A stretch of DNA of 7,393 nt from Actinomycetota bacterium. Its GTDB lineage: Bacteria; Actinomycetota; Actinomycetes; Acidothermales; Acidothermaceae. How positions within the stretch are numbered: position 1 is the stretch's first letter; every line of letters starts with the position of its first letter. Below the pieces are notes generated by a model. It saw nothing but the letters and a program-made list of their open reading frames with translations, did no database searches and was not told the DNA's origin. Position numbers and translations under genes: made by a program. This document shows, piece after piece, positions 1-5,805 of this stretch. Location of the stretch: the NCBI GenBank assembly GCA_003134755.1, contig PLCK01000155.1:1-7393 (forward strand), read 5' to 3'.

Positions 1-28
1 ACGCACGTTCGGTCGTGCCGATGAGCGG

Positions 29-390
29 ATGCTCACGTTCGGGCCGCGGGATGGGTCTGGGGTGACAGATCTGCCGATCAGGTCCTGCCGCCCTTCATCG
101 GGATCGTCGCGACGCAGGCGTCGCGTCCGCGGTCGTCAGCACCGCAGCGCAGATCGGCAGCTCGATCGGTACTGCGGCACTGAACACGGTCGCGGTCAGT
201 TCGACCGCGGCCCATTTCGCCAGCCACGCACCGGGCCGGCACCCGCACAGCGCGTGCTGGTGCGCGGCTATGCGACGGAACCACCTGGTCAACCGGCGTG
301 CTCATCGTGATGTCGGTGGTGGTCTTCGTCCTCGTAAGCGCACTGCGACCACCGAGTAAACTTCGACAACAACCGGGTCAGGAGACGTAA
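29..390 (+). pseudogene. 3' remnant of a DHA2-family (14-TM) MFS drug exporter, several frameshifts
   Basis: No single frame is a gene, but three consecutive frame segments together read like the C-terminal end of a DHA2/EmrB-QacA-type proton-driven exporter. From about 111 to 210 the frame gives DAGVASAVVSTAAQIGSS followed by IGTAALNTVAV, a close fit to the family's late transmembrane segment (usual form GVASAxxNTxxQxGxSxGxAxLNT). At about 250-275 a second frame gives LVRGYAT (family: LVHGYxxAF). From 292 a third frame gives TGVLIVMSVVVFVLVSALRPP, a typical last membrane helix, ending at the TAA 388-390. Around 40-63 there are traces of the preceding helix, then an in-frame TGA at 63-65. Frame changes between segments mean at least two or three indels, so the gene is dead unless they are sequence errors. 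Its stop overlaps the ATG of the following VOC gene (TAATG), so the two were probably one operon. Family identity rests on motif recall, not a search. Confidence 0.68.
380..385 (+). promoter_or_regulatory. Ribosome binding site of the VOC gene
   Basis: AGGAGA lies inside the last codons of the MFS remnant, a good spacing before the ATG at 390. It fixes this ATG as the start and implies translation from a shared transcript. Confidence 0.7.
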
Positions 391-773
391 TGTCCGTCCA
401 GCTCAATCACACCATCATCCACACGCGCGACAAGAACGAAGCCGCCGAGTTCTACTGCGACATCCTCGGACTCCCCGCGCCATCAGTGAGCGATCCCTTC
501 CTCACCGTTGCCTGCGCGAACGACGTCACGCTGGCCTTCGCCGACTACCTTCCATCGGCCACGCCCCAGCACTACGCGTTCCTGGTCAGCGAGGCCGAGT
601 TCGATGCGATCTTCGAGCGGCTCAACGCGCGCGGTCTCCGCTACTGGGCGGACCCGATGCATCTGCGCCCTAGTGAGATCAACAATGCCGACGGCGGGCG
701 CGGCCTGTACTGGGAGGATCCGAACGGGCACAACTTGGAGATCATCACCCGACCGTACGGAAGCGGAACATGA
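390..773 (+). CDS. VOC (glyoxalase/bleomycin-resistance/dioxygenase) superfamily protein
   Basis: An intact 127-residue cytosolic protein of the vicinal-oxygen-chelate fold, at the usual length for a single-chain member built of two beta-alpha-beta-beta-beta modules. Seen in the sequence: an opening strand LNHTIIHTRD (residues 5-14), then the typical helix DKNEAAEFYCDILGL (14-28); the second module starts at HYAFLVSE (61-68) with helix EFDAIFERLNARG (70-82); the end DPNGHNLEIITRPYG (110-124) is the hallmark VOC finish. H7, H61 and E117 sit where family members bind a divalent metal, so a metal-dependent reaction or ligand binding is plausible. The substrate cannot be read: candidates are a small thiol adduct, an antibiotic or an aromatic compound. 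The start is supported by AGGAGA at 380-385, five bases before the ATG. It is the only intact gene among decayed neighbours, downstream of and overlapping the MFS remnant, with which it probably formed a resistance or detoxification operon. Confidence 0.88.
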   Translation: MSVQLNHTIIHTRDKNEAAEFYCDILGLPAPSVSDPFLTVACANDVTLAFADYLPSATPQHYAFLVSEAEFDAIFERLNARGLRYWADPMHLRPSEINNADGGRGLYWEDPNGHNLEIITRPYGSGT

Positions 774-825
774 CGGCCGTCACGCAGCGCGGGGCGTGCC
801 GCGACGACTTCCCCTCACTAAGCGA

Positions 826-1050
826 AGCGAAGGAGATATGTATGACGCCGATTTGGTTGCAGCTGCTCTCGTGACGGCACGACGCCCCTCACGTCGCGCG
901 AAGCCGACGTGTTACGCGCTGCACCAGACGGCACGTCCACCGAACAGTTGGCCGCCCATCACCTTCCCCGGATCCACGGGCCCGAACGCATCGAAGACCG
1001 CATCCAGCAAACCGTCGACGATCCTGCGAGAGGCCATAGCCCGAGCCTGA
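826..1050 (+). pseudogene. Frameshifted C-terminal remnant of a LuxR/NarL-type response regulator
   Basis: Reading across two frames reconstructs the end of a NarL/DesR-type response regulator. Frame one (826-880) gives GDMYDADLVAAALVTA, matching the usual linker (G-x-x-YVDADLxAAALV) between receiver and DNA-binding domain. The frame then shifts, and 887-960 gives LTSREADVLRAAPDGTST followed by EQLAAHHL, the first half of the LuxR helix-turn-helix (family: LTxREREVLRLxAxGxSNxEIAxxL). Back in the first frame, 971-1050 gives GSTGPNASKTASSKPSTI followed by LREAIARA and a stop, resembling the recognition helix and tail (GTVRNxLSxAxxKLxxxxRxEAIARA). The receiver domain is missing: only about 50 bp separate it from the VOC stop. 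AAGGAG at 829-834 precedes an ATG at 838, probably by chance. Two compensating frameshifts and loss of the receiver indicate a dead fragment. Identification is by motif only. Confidence 0.58.
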
Positions 1051-1098
1051 CCCTGCCAGCCAACATCCGCAAATGCCGCGAGTACCGGGTCTATCTCA

Positions 1099-1115
1099 CT
1101 AACGGTGTTTCTGGC
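1099..1115 (+). repeat. Left terminal inverted repeat of the IS256-family element
   Basis: CTAACGGTGTTTCTGGC, an exact reverse complement of 2446-2462. It lies 8 bp beyond the transposase stop codon. Bases further in and further out no longer match, which sets the 17-bp limit. Confidence 0.88.
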
Positions 1116-1123
1116 GGTCATCT

Positions 1124-2407
1124 TCAGTAGGTTTCAGCGGCTGGGAATCGGTCGCCGAAGGTGATCGCGAATGCGTTGAGTGCGGGCTTCCAACGCATCG
1201 TCCATCGTGCCCGGCCTGTCCCTGTCGGGTCTAGAGATCGGGTCACCAGATACAGGCATTTCAGTGCGGCTTGTTCGGTCGGGAAATGCCCGCGGGCTTG
1301 GATCGCACGCCGGTAGCGGGCGTTGAGCGACTCGATCGCGTTGGTCGAACACAACACCCGGCGGATCTCCACGTCGTAGTCCAGGAACGGGATGAACTGC
1401 TCCCACGCGTTAGCCCACAGCCGGATGATCGCCGCGTAGCGGGTGCCCCACTTCTCGGTCAGTTCGTCGAACGCGGCCCGGGCCGCGGTGGCGTTGATCG
1501 CGGTGTAGATCGGTCTCAGGTCGCGTTTGAGCGCGTCCCAATCCCTCTTAGACGCCAACCGGAACGTGTTGCGGATCAGATGGATCAAACAGGTCTGCAC
1601 GATCGTCGCCGGCCACACATTGCTGACCACCTCCGGCAGACCTTTCAGCCCGTCGCAGACCAAGAAGAACACGTCCCGCACGCCGCGGTTCTTCAAGTCG
1701 GTGAGCACGCTCATCCAAAACTTGGCTCCCTCACCGCCGGTGCCGGCCCACAACCCCAACACGTCTTTCTCACCGGCCACGCTGACCCCGATCGCCGCAT
1801 AGATCGGCCGGTTACCGACTTGCCCGTCGCGGATCTTCACCACGATCGCGTCGATGAAGACCGCCACGTAGATGTCATCGAGTGGGCGGGTGGCCCATTC
1901 GTTCATCTCCTCGATCACCTTGTCGGTGATCCGGGAGATCGTCTCCCGGCTCACGCTCGCGCCGTAGATCTCGGCGAAATGCGCCGAGATCTCTCCCGTG
2001 GTCAGCCCCTTGGCATACAACGACAACACGATCTCCTCGACCCCGTTCAGCCGCCGCTGCCGCTTCTTCACGATCTGCGGTTCGAACGTGCCGGCCCGAT
2101 CCCGCGGCACCTCAATCTCGACCTGGCCGGTGCTCTCGGTCAGCACCGTCTTGGTCCTGGTGCCGTTACGGACGTTGTCCCCGACAGGATCGCCATGTTT
2201 GACATGACCCAGGTGCTCGGTCATCTCCTCCGCCAGCGCGGTCTCGATCACACTCTTCTGGAACTGTTTGAGCAGCCCGTCCGGGCCGGTCAACGACAAG
2301 CCCTGCGCTCGAGCCTGACGCACCAGCTCACGGGCCGCCACCGCCTCAGCAGACGGCTCCGGCTTCTTCTTCGCTGCTGTCATGTCTTGCAGTGTCTCCG
2401 TCATCAC
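1124..2407 (-). CDS. IS256-family transposase (DDE, mutator type)
   Basis: An intact 427-residue transposase that cuts and rejoins the element's ends. The catalytic triad is visible: D186 in FIDAIVVKIRDG, D252 in FLVCDGLKG and E359 in the diagnostic STNAIESLNARYRR. The family C-x2-H pair appears in QTCLIHLIRNTFR (C273, H276). The N-terminal part, with FQKSVIETALAEEMTEHLG (49-67) and RNGTRTKTV (80-88), is the usual DNA-binding region, followed by the PRDRAGTFEP turn. Length is normal for the family. The start could be GTG at 2405-2407 or ATG at 2402-2404; a GGAAGG-like ribosome site around 2413-2420 serves either, and the ATG may be the true start. No internal stop or frameshift is seen, so the element could still be active. 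Confidence 0.95.
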   Translation of the reverse strand: MMTETLQDMTAAKKKPEPSAEAVAARELVRQARAQGLSLTGPDGLLKQFQKSVIETALAEEMTEHLGHVKHGDPVGDNVRNGTRTKTVLTESTGQVEIEVPRDRAGTFEPQIVKKRQRRLNGVEEIVLSLYAKGLTTGEISAHFAEIYGASVSRETISRITDKVIEEMNEWATRPLDDIYVAVFIDAIVVKIRDGQVGNRPIYAAIGVSVAGEKDVLGLWAGTGGEGAKFWMSVLTDLKNRGVRDVFFLVCDGLKGLPEVVSNVWPATIVQTCLIHLIRNTFRLASKRDWDALKRDLRPIYTAINATAARAAFDELTEKWGTRYAAIIRLWANAWEQFIPFLDYDVEIRRVLCSTNAIESLNARYRRAIQARGHFPTEQAALKCLYLVTRSLDPTGTGRARWTMRWKPALNAFAITFGDRFPAAETY

Positions 2408-2445
2408 GGCACCTTCCCGCCGAACCCGCAGGCTCAGCGTGTCGG

Positions 2446-2462
2446 GCCAGAAACACCGTTAG
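2446..2462 (-). repeat. Right terminal inverted repeat of the IS256-family element
   Basis: GCCAGAAACACCGTTAG on the plus strand, exact reverse complement of the left end. It lies about 40 bp upstream of the transposase start, leaving room for only a short promoter and the ribosome binding site. Confidence 0.88.
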
Positions 2463-2537
2463 ATCCACAGTCCCGCGGCCGCCGATCGAGAAGCGCATGA
2501 TCGGGAACGTCGACGGCTTGGCGGGCGGGGGTGGCAT
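2463..2537 (-). pseudogene. Possible small ORF downstream of the copper ATPase, cut by the IS256 element
   Basis: An ATG at 2535-2537, 11 bases after the ATPase stop and preceded by a weak GAGCAGG, opens a frame of 25 codons (MPPPPAKPSTFPIMRFS...). It then meets the IS end at 2462 and runs as nonsense to a stop at 2346. If real, it was the next gene of the ATPase operon and lost its 3' part to the insertion. No continuation can be shown on the far side of the element, where sequence on the same strand is antisense to the LuxR remnant. The fragment is too short to assign to a family and could be a chance frame. Confidence 0.25.
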
Positions 2538-2548
2538 CGCCTGCTCGG

Positions 2549-5356
2549 TTATGTCGTCTTCACGTGCGTACGCGCGTCGCGGTACCGGTCGGGGTCGGTG
2601 TCGTAGGTTGCCGCGCAACGACCGCAGCAGAAGAAGTATCCAGCTGAACCTGGGGTGGTCGAGCGGTGTTCGGCGGCTGTGGCTGGCTCGACTTCCATCC
2701 CGCACACCGGGTCGATCGTCGAAGTTCGGGTTGCGTGTGGAGCGTGGTGTCCTCCGTCTGTCGTGGCCCGGTGGCGCAGTCGGGCCGTGACCGACGCTTT
2801 GGACGGGATGCCGGGCACACCGGCGTCTGCAATGCGCGGCTGGACGTCGATGGGGTGCGCAGCAGGTAGCGCGGTTGGGCGGTATCGGCGCAGCCGGTTG
2901 GCGTTGCTGACGACCGACAGCGACGACAGGGCCATCGCGGCGGCGGCGATCATCGGCGACAAGCGCAGGCCGAATGCGGGGTACAGGACTCCGGCGGCAA
3001 TCGGGATGCCGATCCCGTTGTAGGTCAGCGCGAACACCAGGTTCTGCCGGATGTTGCGCATGGTGGCCCGGGACAGCTCGATTGCGGTCACCACCCCGGC
3101 GAGTGAGCCGGAGATCAACGTGATGTCGGCGGCTTCGATCGCGACATCGGTGCCGGTGCCGATCGCGAACCCGACGTTGGCCGCAGCCAAGGCGGGGGCG
3201 TCGTTGATGCCGTCGCCGACCATCCCGACCCGTTTGCCGTCGGCTTGGAGCCGGTGGACCTCGTCGGCTTTGTGTTCGGGCAGTACCTCCGCGAGCACCT
3301 GGTCGATGCCGACTTGGGCGGCGATCGCTTGGGCGGTGCGGGCGTTGTCGCCGGTGAGCATGATCACCTCGATGCCGAGGCGACGCAGCGCTGCGATTGC
3401 GGCGGCCGAATCAGGTTTGATGGTGTCGGCGACCGCGACGACACCGGCAGGTTTGCCGTCGACGGCGACCAGCATTGCGGTCTTGCCTTGTGCCGATAAC
3501 GCGGCCGCGACCGGGTCTAACTCTGTCGTGTCGATCCCGACGTCGGCGAGCAGCCGGGCCGCGCCGACGAGCACGGCCCGCCCGCCGACAGTGGCCTGGA
3601 CACCTTTGCCGGTGACCGAGTCGAACCCTACGGCCGCTGGCAGGGTCAACCCGCGGTCGCGGGCGCCGGCCAAGATCGCCCCGGCGAGTGGATGTTCGCT
3701 GTCGGCTTCCGCGGACGCGACCAAGGCAAGGAACTCGTCTTCGTTCCATCCGATGACCGTGTAGAGGTCAGTGAGGGCGGGTTTGCCGGCCGTGATGGTG
3801 CCCGTCTTGTCGACCACGATGGTGGTCAAGCGGTGGGCCGTTTCGAGCGCCTCGGCGGATCGAATCAAGATGCCTGCGCGGGCGCCTTTACCGGTGCCGA
3901 CCATGATGGATAGCGGGGTGGCTAGCCCAAGCGCGCACGGGCACGCGATGATCAGAACGGCGATCGCGGCCACCAGGGCCCAGGTGAACGCGGGTGCGGG
4001 TCCGGCCACGAACCAGGCCGCGAACGTGACCACCGAAACCGCCATCACTGCTGGCACAAAGAACCCGGACATGGCATCGGCGAGCCGCTGGATAGGGGCT
4101 TTCGACGCTTGGGCTTGCTGGACCAGTCTGATGATTTGGGCCAGCATGGTGTCCGCGCCGACCTTTGCGGCGCGAACGCGCAGCGACCCGGTGCCGTTGA
4201 TGGTCGCGCCGATGACGGTGTCGCCGACGGTCTTGGTGACTGGCATCGACTCCCCGGACACCATCGATTCATCCACTGACGATGAGCCGGTCAGTACCGT
4301 CGCATCGACAGGGATCTTCTCCCCAGGCCGGATCGCGATTTCGTCGCCGACCACCACGTCGTCGATGGCGATCTCCACCTCGACACCGCCGCGCAGCACC
4401 CGGGCGGTGCGCGCCTGCAGACCGAGCAGCTCCCGGATCGCCTGACCGGTGCCGGCCTTGGCTTTCACTTCGATCAGCCGGCCGAGCAGGATCAACGTGA
4501 GGATGACGCCGACGGTTTCGAAGTACACGTCACGTACCTGCGATGGCAGTAACCCCGGCAGGATCGTCACCAGCAGGCTGTAGCTGTACGCCGCGACCGT
4601 GCCCAACGTGATGAGCGTGTTCATGTCCGCAGAGCGGTGGCGAAGAGTCAACCAACCGATGCGGTGGATCGGCCAGCCGGTGTAGAACATCACCGGGGTG
4701 ATCAGGCCCAACTGCAACCAACGATTGAGCAGCACCGCCGGAACCCAACTGCCGGCGCCCAGTGACGTCGCCATCACGGCGAACAGCACTGGCGCAGTCA
4801 ACAGGGCGCCGACGATCACGCGGCGCGTGAGGTCGCCGATTTCGGCGCGGCGCTCAGTGGCTTGCGTCTCCTCCGCATCGGCGGACAGCGCACCATCGGA
4901 GACCGCTGGAGATGGTTCAGCTGCTGTTACGGTGTCGTTGCTGGTTCCCTCTATCGCACCGGGGTTGAGAGCGGCCGGAGCCGCAGGTTCGACGATCAAC
5001 GTGCCGTGGATCATGTTCATGCCGCACGCGAACCCGAACGAGCCCTGCCGCGGTGACGCAATCCGCACCGTAGTTCGCTCACCGGTGGGCAGCGCCGCGC
5101 TGAGCTGGAGGTCGGGGAAGACCACCCTGGAAGTGCAGTCCCCAGACTCCTGACGGTCGAAGATCAGCTCAACCGGAACGCCTTCACGGACCCGGATCAG
5201 ATCGGGGCTGTAGCCGCCGCGCACCGTCACGACCACGCGCTGCACGCCGTCTTGCACTGCCGCTGTCGCGGACCGGCGCGGGCCAAAGAAGAACCAGGCC
5301 AGGCAGGCCAGCACACCCGCAGCGGCGGCAACGACCACAACATCAGCGATACCCAT
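2549..5356 (-). CDS. Cu+-exporting P1B-type ATPase with N-terminal cupredoxin-like and C-terminal YHS domains
   Basis: A 935-residue membrane pump predicted to move Cu+ out of the cytosol using ATP. Seen in order: a hydrophobic segment (about 5-24); a cupredoxin-like domain (about 38-123) with likely copper ligands C74, C111, M113, M115 and H117; four core helices (about 178-296); the actuator domain with SGES (367-370); the CPC metal site C472-P473-C474 followed by P481; the phosphorylation motif DKTGT (D516); the nucleotide-site HP pair (H555-P556); TGDN (668-671); GDGIND (714-719); Y779-N780; and M808-x-x-S811-S812. CPC, YN and MxxSS together mark the Cu+/Ag+ (P1B-1) class. A His-containing linker (H862, H870, H871, H874) leads to a YHS domain (about 881-926: DPVCGM, H897, YFFCCGRC). 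The usual N-terminal HMA domain (GMxCxxC) is absent. Start: GGAG at 5363-5366, six bases before the ATG. It diverges from the SHOCT operon across a CsoR-like operator. Confidence 0.95.
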   Translation of the reverse strand: MGIADVVVVAAAAGVLACLAWFFFGPRRSATAAVQDGVQRVVVTVRGGYSPDLIRVREGVPVELIFDRQESGDCTSRVVFPDLQLSAALPTGERTTVRIASPRQGSFGFACGMNMIHGTLIVEPAAPAALNPGAIEGTSNDTVTAAEPSPAVSDGALSADAEETQATERRAEIGDLTRRVIVGALLTAPVLFAVMATSLGAGSWVPAVLLNRWLQLGLITPVMFYTGWPIHRIGWLTLRHRSADMNTLITLGTVAAYSYSLLVTILPGLLPSQVRDVYFETVGVILTLILLGRLIEVKAKAGTGQAIRELLGLQARTARVLRGGVEVEIAIDDVVVGDEIAIRPGEKIPVDATVLTGSSSVDESMVSGESMPVTKTVGDTVIGATINGTGSLRVRAAKVGADTMLAQIIRLVQQAQASKAPIQRLADAMSGFFVPAVMAVSVVTFAAWFVAGPAPAFTWALVAAIAVLIIACPCALGLATPLSIMVGTGKGARAGILIRSAEALETAHRLTTIVVDKTGTITAGKPALTDLYTVIGWNEDEFLALVASAEADSEHPLAGAILAGARDRGLTLPAAVGFDSVTGKGVQATVGGRAVLVGAARLLADVGIDTTELDPVAAALSAQGKTAMLVAVDGKPAGVVAVADTIKPDSAAAIAALRRLGIEVIMLTGDNARTAQAIAAQVGIDQVLAEVLPEHKADEVHRLQADGKRVGMVGDGINDAPALAAANVGFAIGTGTDVAIEAADITLISGSLAGVVTAIELSRATMRNIRQNLVFALTYNGIGIPIAAGVLYPAFGLRLSPMIAAAAMALSSLSVVSNANRLRRYRPTALPAAHPIDVQPRIADAGVPGIPSKASVTARLRHRATTDGGHHAPHATRTSTIDPVCGMEVEPATAAEHRSTTPGSAGYFFCCGRCAATYDTDPDRYRDARTHVKTT

Positions 5357-5362
5357 GACGGA

Positions 5363-5366
5363 CTCC
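5363..5366 (-). promoter_or_regulatory. Ribosome binding site of the copper ATPase
   Basis: Minus-strand GGAG, six bases upstream of the ATG at 5354-5356. It supports that start, which retains the N-terminal hydrophobic segment. Confidence 0.6.
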
Positions 5367-5398
5367 GTTTCCGCGCGCTCTCCGACAACCTCGCGTGG

Positions 5399-5444
5399 CT
5401 TCAGATTGCCAACCCGATACGGGTATGGGGTATGGCCTTTAGTC
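5399..5444 (+). repeat. 46-bp promoter module, copy 1
   Basis: Ungapped match to 7348-7393 at 37 of 46 bases; mismatches fall mostly between the CTTCAGATTG block and the operator (5409-5415). The block order is: TTG (possible -35), copper operator, DosR-like box. Confidence 0.75.
5417..5433 (+). promoter_or_regulatory. CsoR-like copper operator between the divergent ATPase and SHOCT operons
   Basis: ATACGGGTATGGGGTAT is a 17-bp interrupted palindrome-like site with ATAC and GGGGTAT ends. Length and end sequence match the operators bound by CsoR-type copper repressors (general form ATACCC...GGGGTAT). It also holds a tandem heptamer GGGTATG-GGGTATG (5421-5434). A TTGCCA at 5406-5411 could serve as a plus-strand -35 element, in which case the site would cover the -10 region; a TTGGCA on the minus strand (5407-5412) could serve the ATPase. 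Repression relieved by Cu+ is therefore plausible for the plus-strand operon and possibly for both. No csoR gene is visible here, so the regulator would act from elsewhere. Operator identity is inferred from pattern only. Confidence 0.6.
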
Positions 5445-5446
5445 CC
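5433..5446 (+). promoter_or_regulatory. DosR/DevR-box-like sequence adjoining the copper operator
   Basis: TGGCCTTTAGTCCC fits the core of the mycobacterial dormancy regulator box, GGGNCNNNNGNCCC, at every fixed position but the first. The right half also agrees with the longer consensus (CTWWAGTCCCS at 5437-5447). It abuts the CsoR-like operator. If bound, it would link the operon to hypoxia, nitric oxide or redox signals as well as copper. The site could instead be a conserved promoter part unrelated to DosR. Confidence 0.35.
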
Positions 5447-5538
5447 GTGAGCTGGGGCCGACGGCCCTTACCCTCGGCGTGCGGACACGCGAACAGTAAG
5501 GCCCGATAGATCTACCGGACTGGCCGGCGGGGGCAGTG
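5447..5538 (+). other. Structured untranslated leader of the SHOCT operon
   Basis: The stretch between the operator and the first gene's ribosome site holds two compact hairpins: GGGCC-GAC-GGCCC at 5455-5467 and GCGTG-CGGA-CACGC at 5477-5490. No T-run follows, so they are not classic terminators. They may only reflect high GC, or may shape the leader RNA. No known riboswitch is recognised. Confidence 0.3.
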
Positions 5539-5547
5539 AAGGAGGAG
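5539..5547 (+). promoter_or_regulatory. Strong ribosome binding site of the SHOCT gene
   Basis: AAGGAGGAG is a near-perfect Shine-Dalgarno sequence. It lies between an upstream in-frame GTG (5536) and the GTG-ATG pair at 5554-5559, so it rules out the upstream start and supports initiation at 5554 or 5557. Confidence 0.8.
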
Positions 5548-5553
5548 ATCACC

Positions 5554-5805
5554 GTGATGCACTGGTACGGAAACGACATCAACGCGTGGGGCTGGCTCGG
5601 GATGACGCTGGGCATGGTCGCGTTCTGGGGACTGCTGGGCACCGCAATCTTCATGCTGGTACGACCTACTGGCCGTGGCAGCCAACCATCCGGCCCGCCT
5701 CCAACCCCCGAACAGATCCTCGCCGGCCGGTTCGCCCGCGGCGAGATCGACGACACCGAATTTCACGCCAAGCTGTCCGCACTTCACGCGGAGGTGCGGT
5801 CATGA
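5554..5805 (+). CDS. Small one-TM SHOCT-domain protein
   Basis: An 83-residue protein (82 if the ATG at 5557 is used). A short aromatic N-terminus (MHWYGNDINAWGW) leads into one membrane helix (about residues 13-36, with LGMVAFWGLLGTAIFMLV). A Pro/Gly linker follows, then a C-terminal SHOCT motif (about 51-79: PTPEQILAGRFARGEI, DDTEFHAKLSAL). SHOCT is a short helical domain found at the ends of many bacterial proteins and thought to mediate oligomerisation or partner contact. It does not itself indicate catalysis. This layout (WYG start, one TM, SHOCT tail) is common for small proteins beside copper ATPases in actinobacteria, to the best of my recall. It is the first gene after the CsoR-like operator, and its stop overlaps the next start (ATGA), implying translational coupling. 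A role in copper response at the membrane is inferred from context only. Confidence 0.88.
   Translation: MMHWYGNDINAWGWLGMTLGMVAFWGLLGTAIFMLVRPTGRGSQPSGPPPTPEQILAGRFARGEIDDTEFHAKLSALHAEVRS

Larger units (their letters stand above)
1099..2462 (-). mobile_element. Complete IS256-family insertion sequence, 1364 bp
   Basis: The element is bounded by perfect 17-bp inverted repeats (CTAACGGTGTTTCTGGC at 1099-1115 and its reverse complement at 2446-2462) and contains one intact transposase gene reading right to left. Length (about 1.36 kb), single-ORF organisation and transposase type fit the IS256 family. Members normally make an 8-9 bp target duplication, but the bases outside the two ends (CTATCTCA left, ATCCACAG right) do not match. 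The element may therefore have been involved in a deletion or recombination after insertion, or one flank has changed. Its right end lies 86 bp past the copper ATPase stop. No name can be assigned without a database. Confidence 0.9.

Noticed and set aside
912..1121. Minus-strand frame of 69 codons between the LuxR remnant and the IS
   Set aside because: It starts inside the IS end, has no convincing ribosome site and runs antisense to a recognisable LuxR-type remnant.
1271..2500. A 409-codon open frame on the plus strand opposite the transposase
   Set aside because: It is a mirror of the intact transposase in high-GC DNA: Arg/His/Pro/Asp-rich, with no family pattern, and it crosses the IS end.
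3051..4445. Two long plus-strand frames (3051-3764 and 3771-4445) opposite the ATPase
   Set aside because: Ala/Ser/Thr/Pro-rich translations without motifs, fully antisense to a strongly recognised P-type ATPase. They reflect codon bias only.
5536..5553. GTG at 5536 as start of the SHOCT protein
   Set aside because: It would translate the Shine-Dalgarno sequence AAGGAGGAG itself, which clearly serves the GTG/ATG at 5554-5559.
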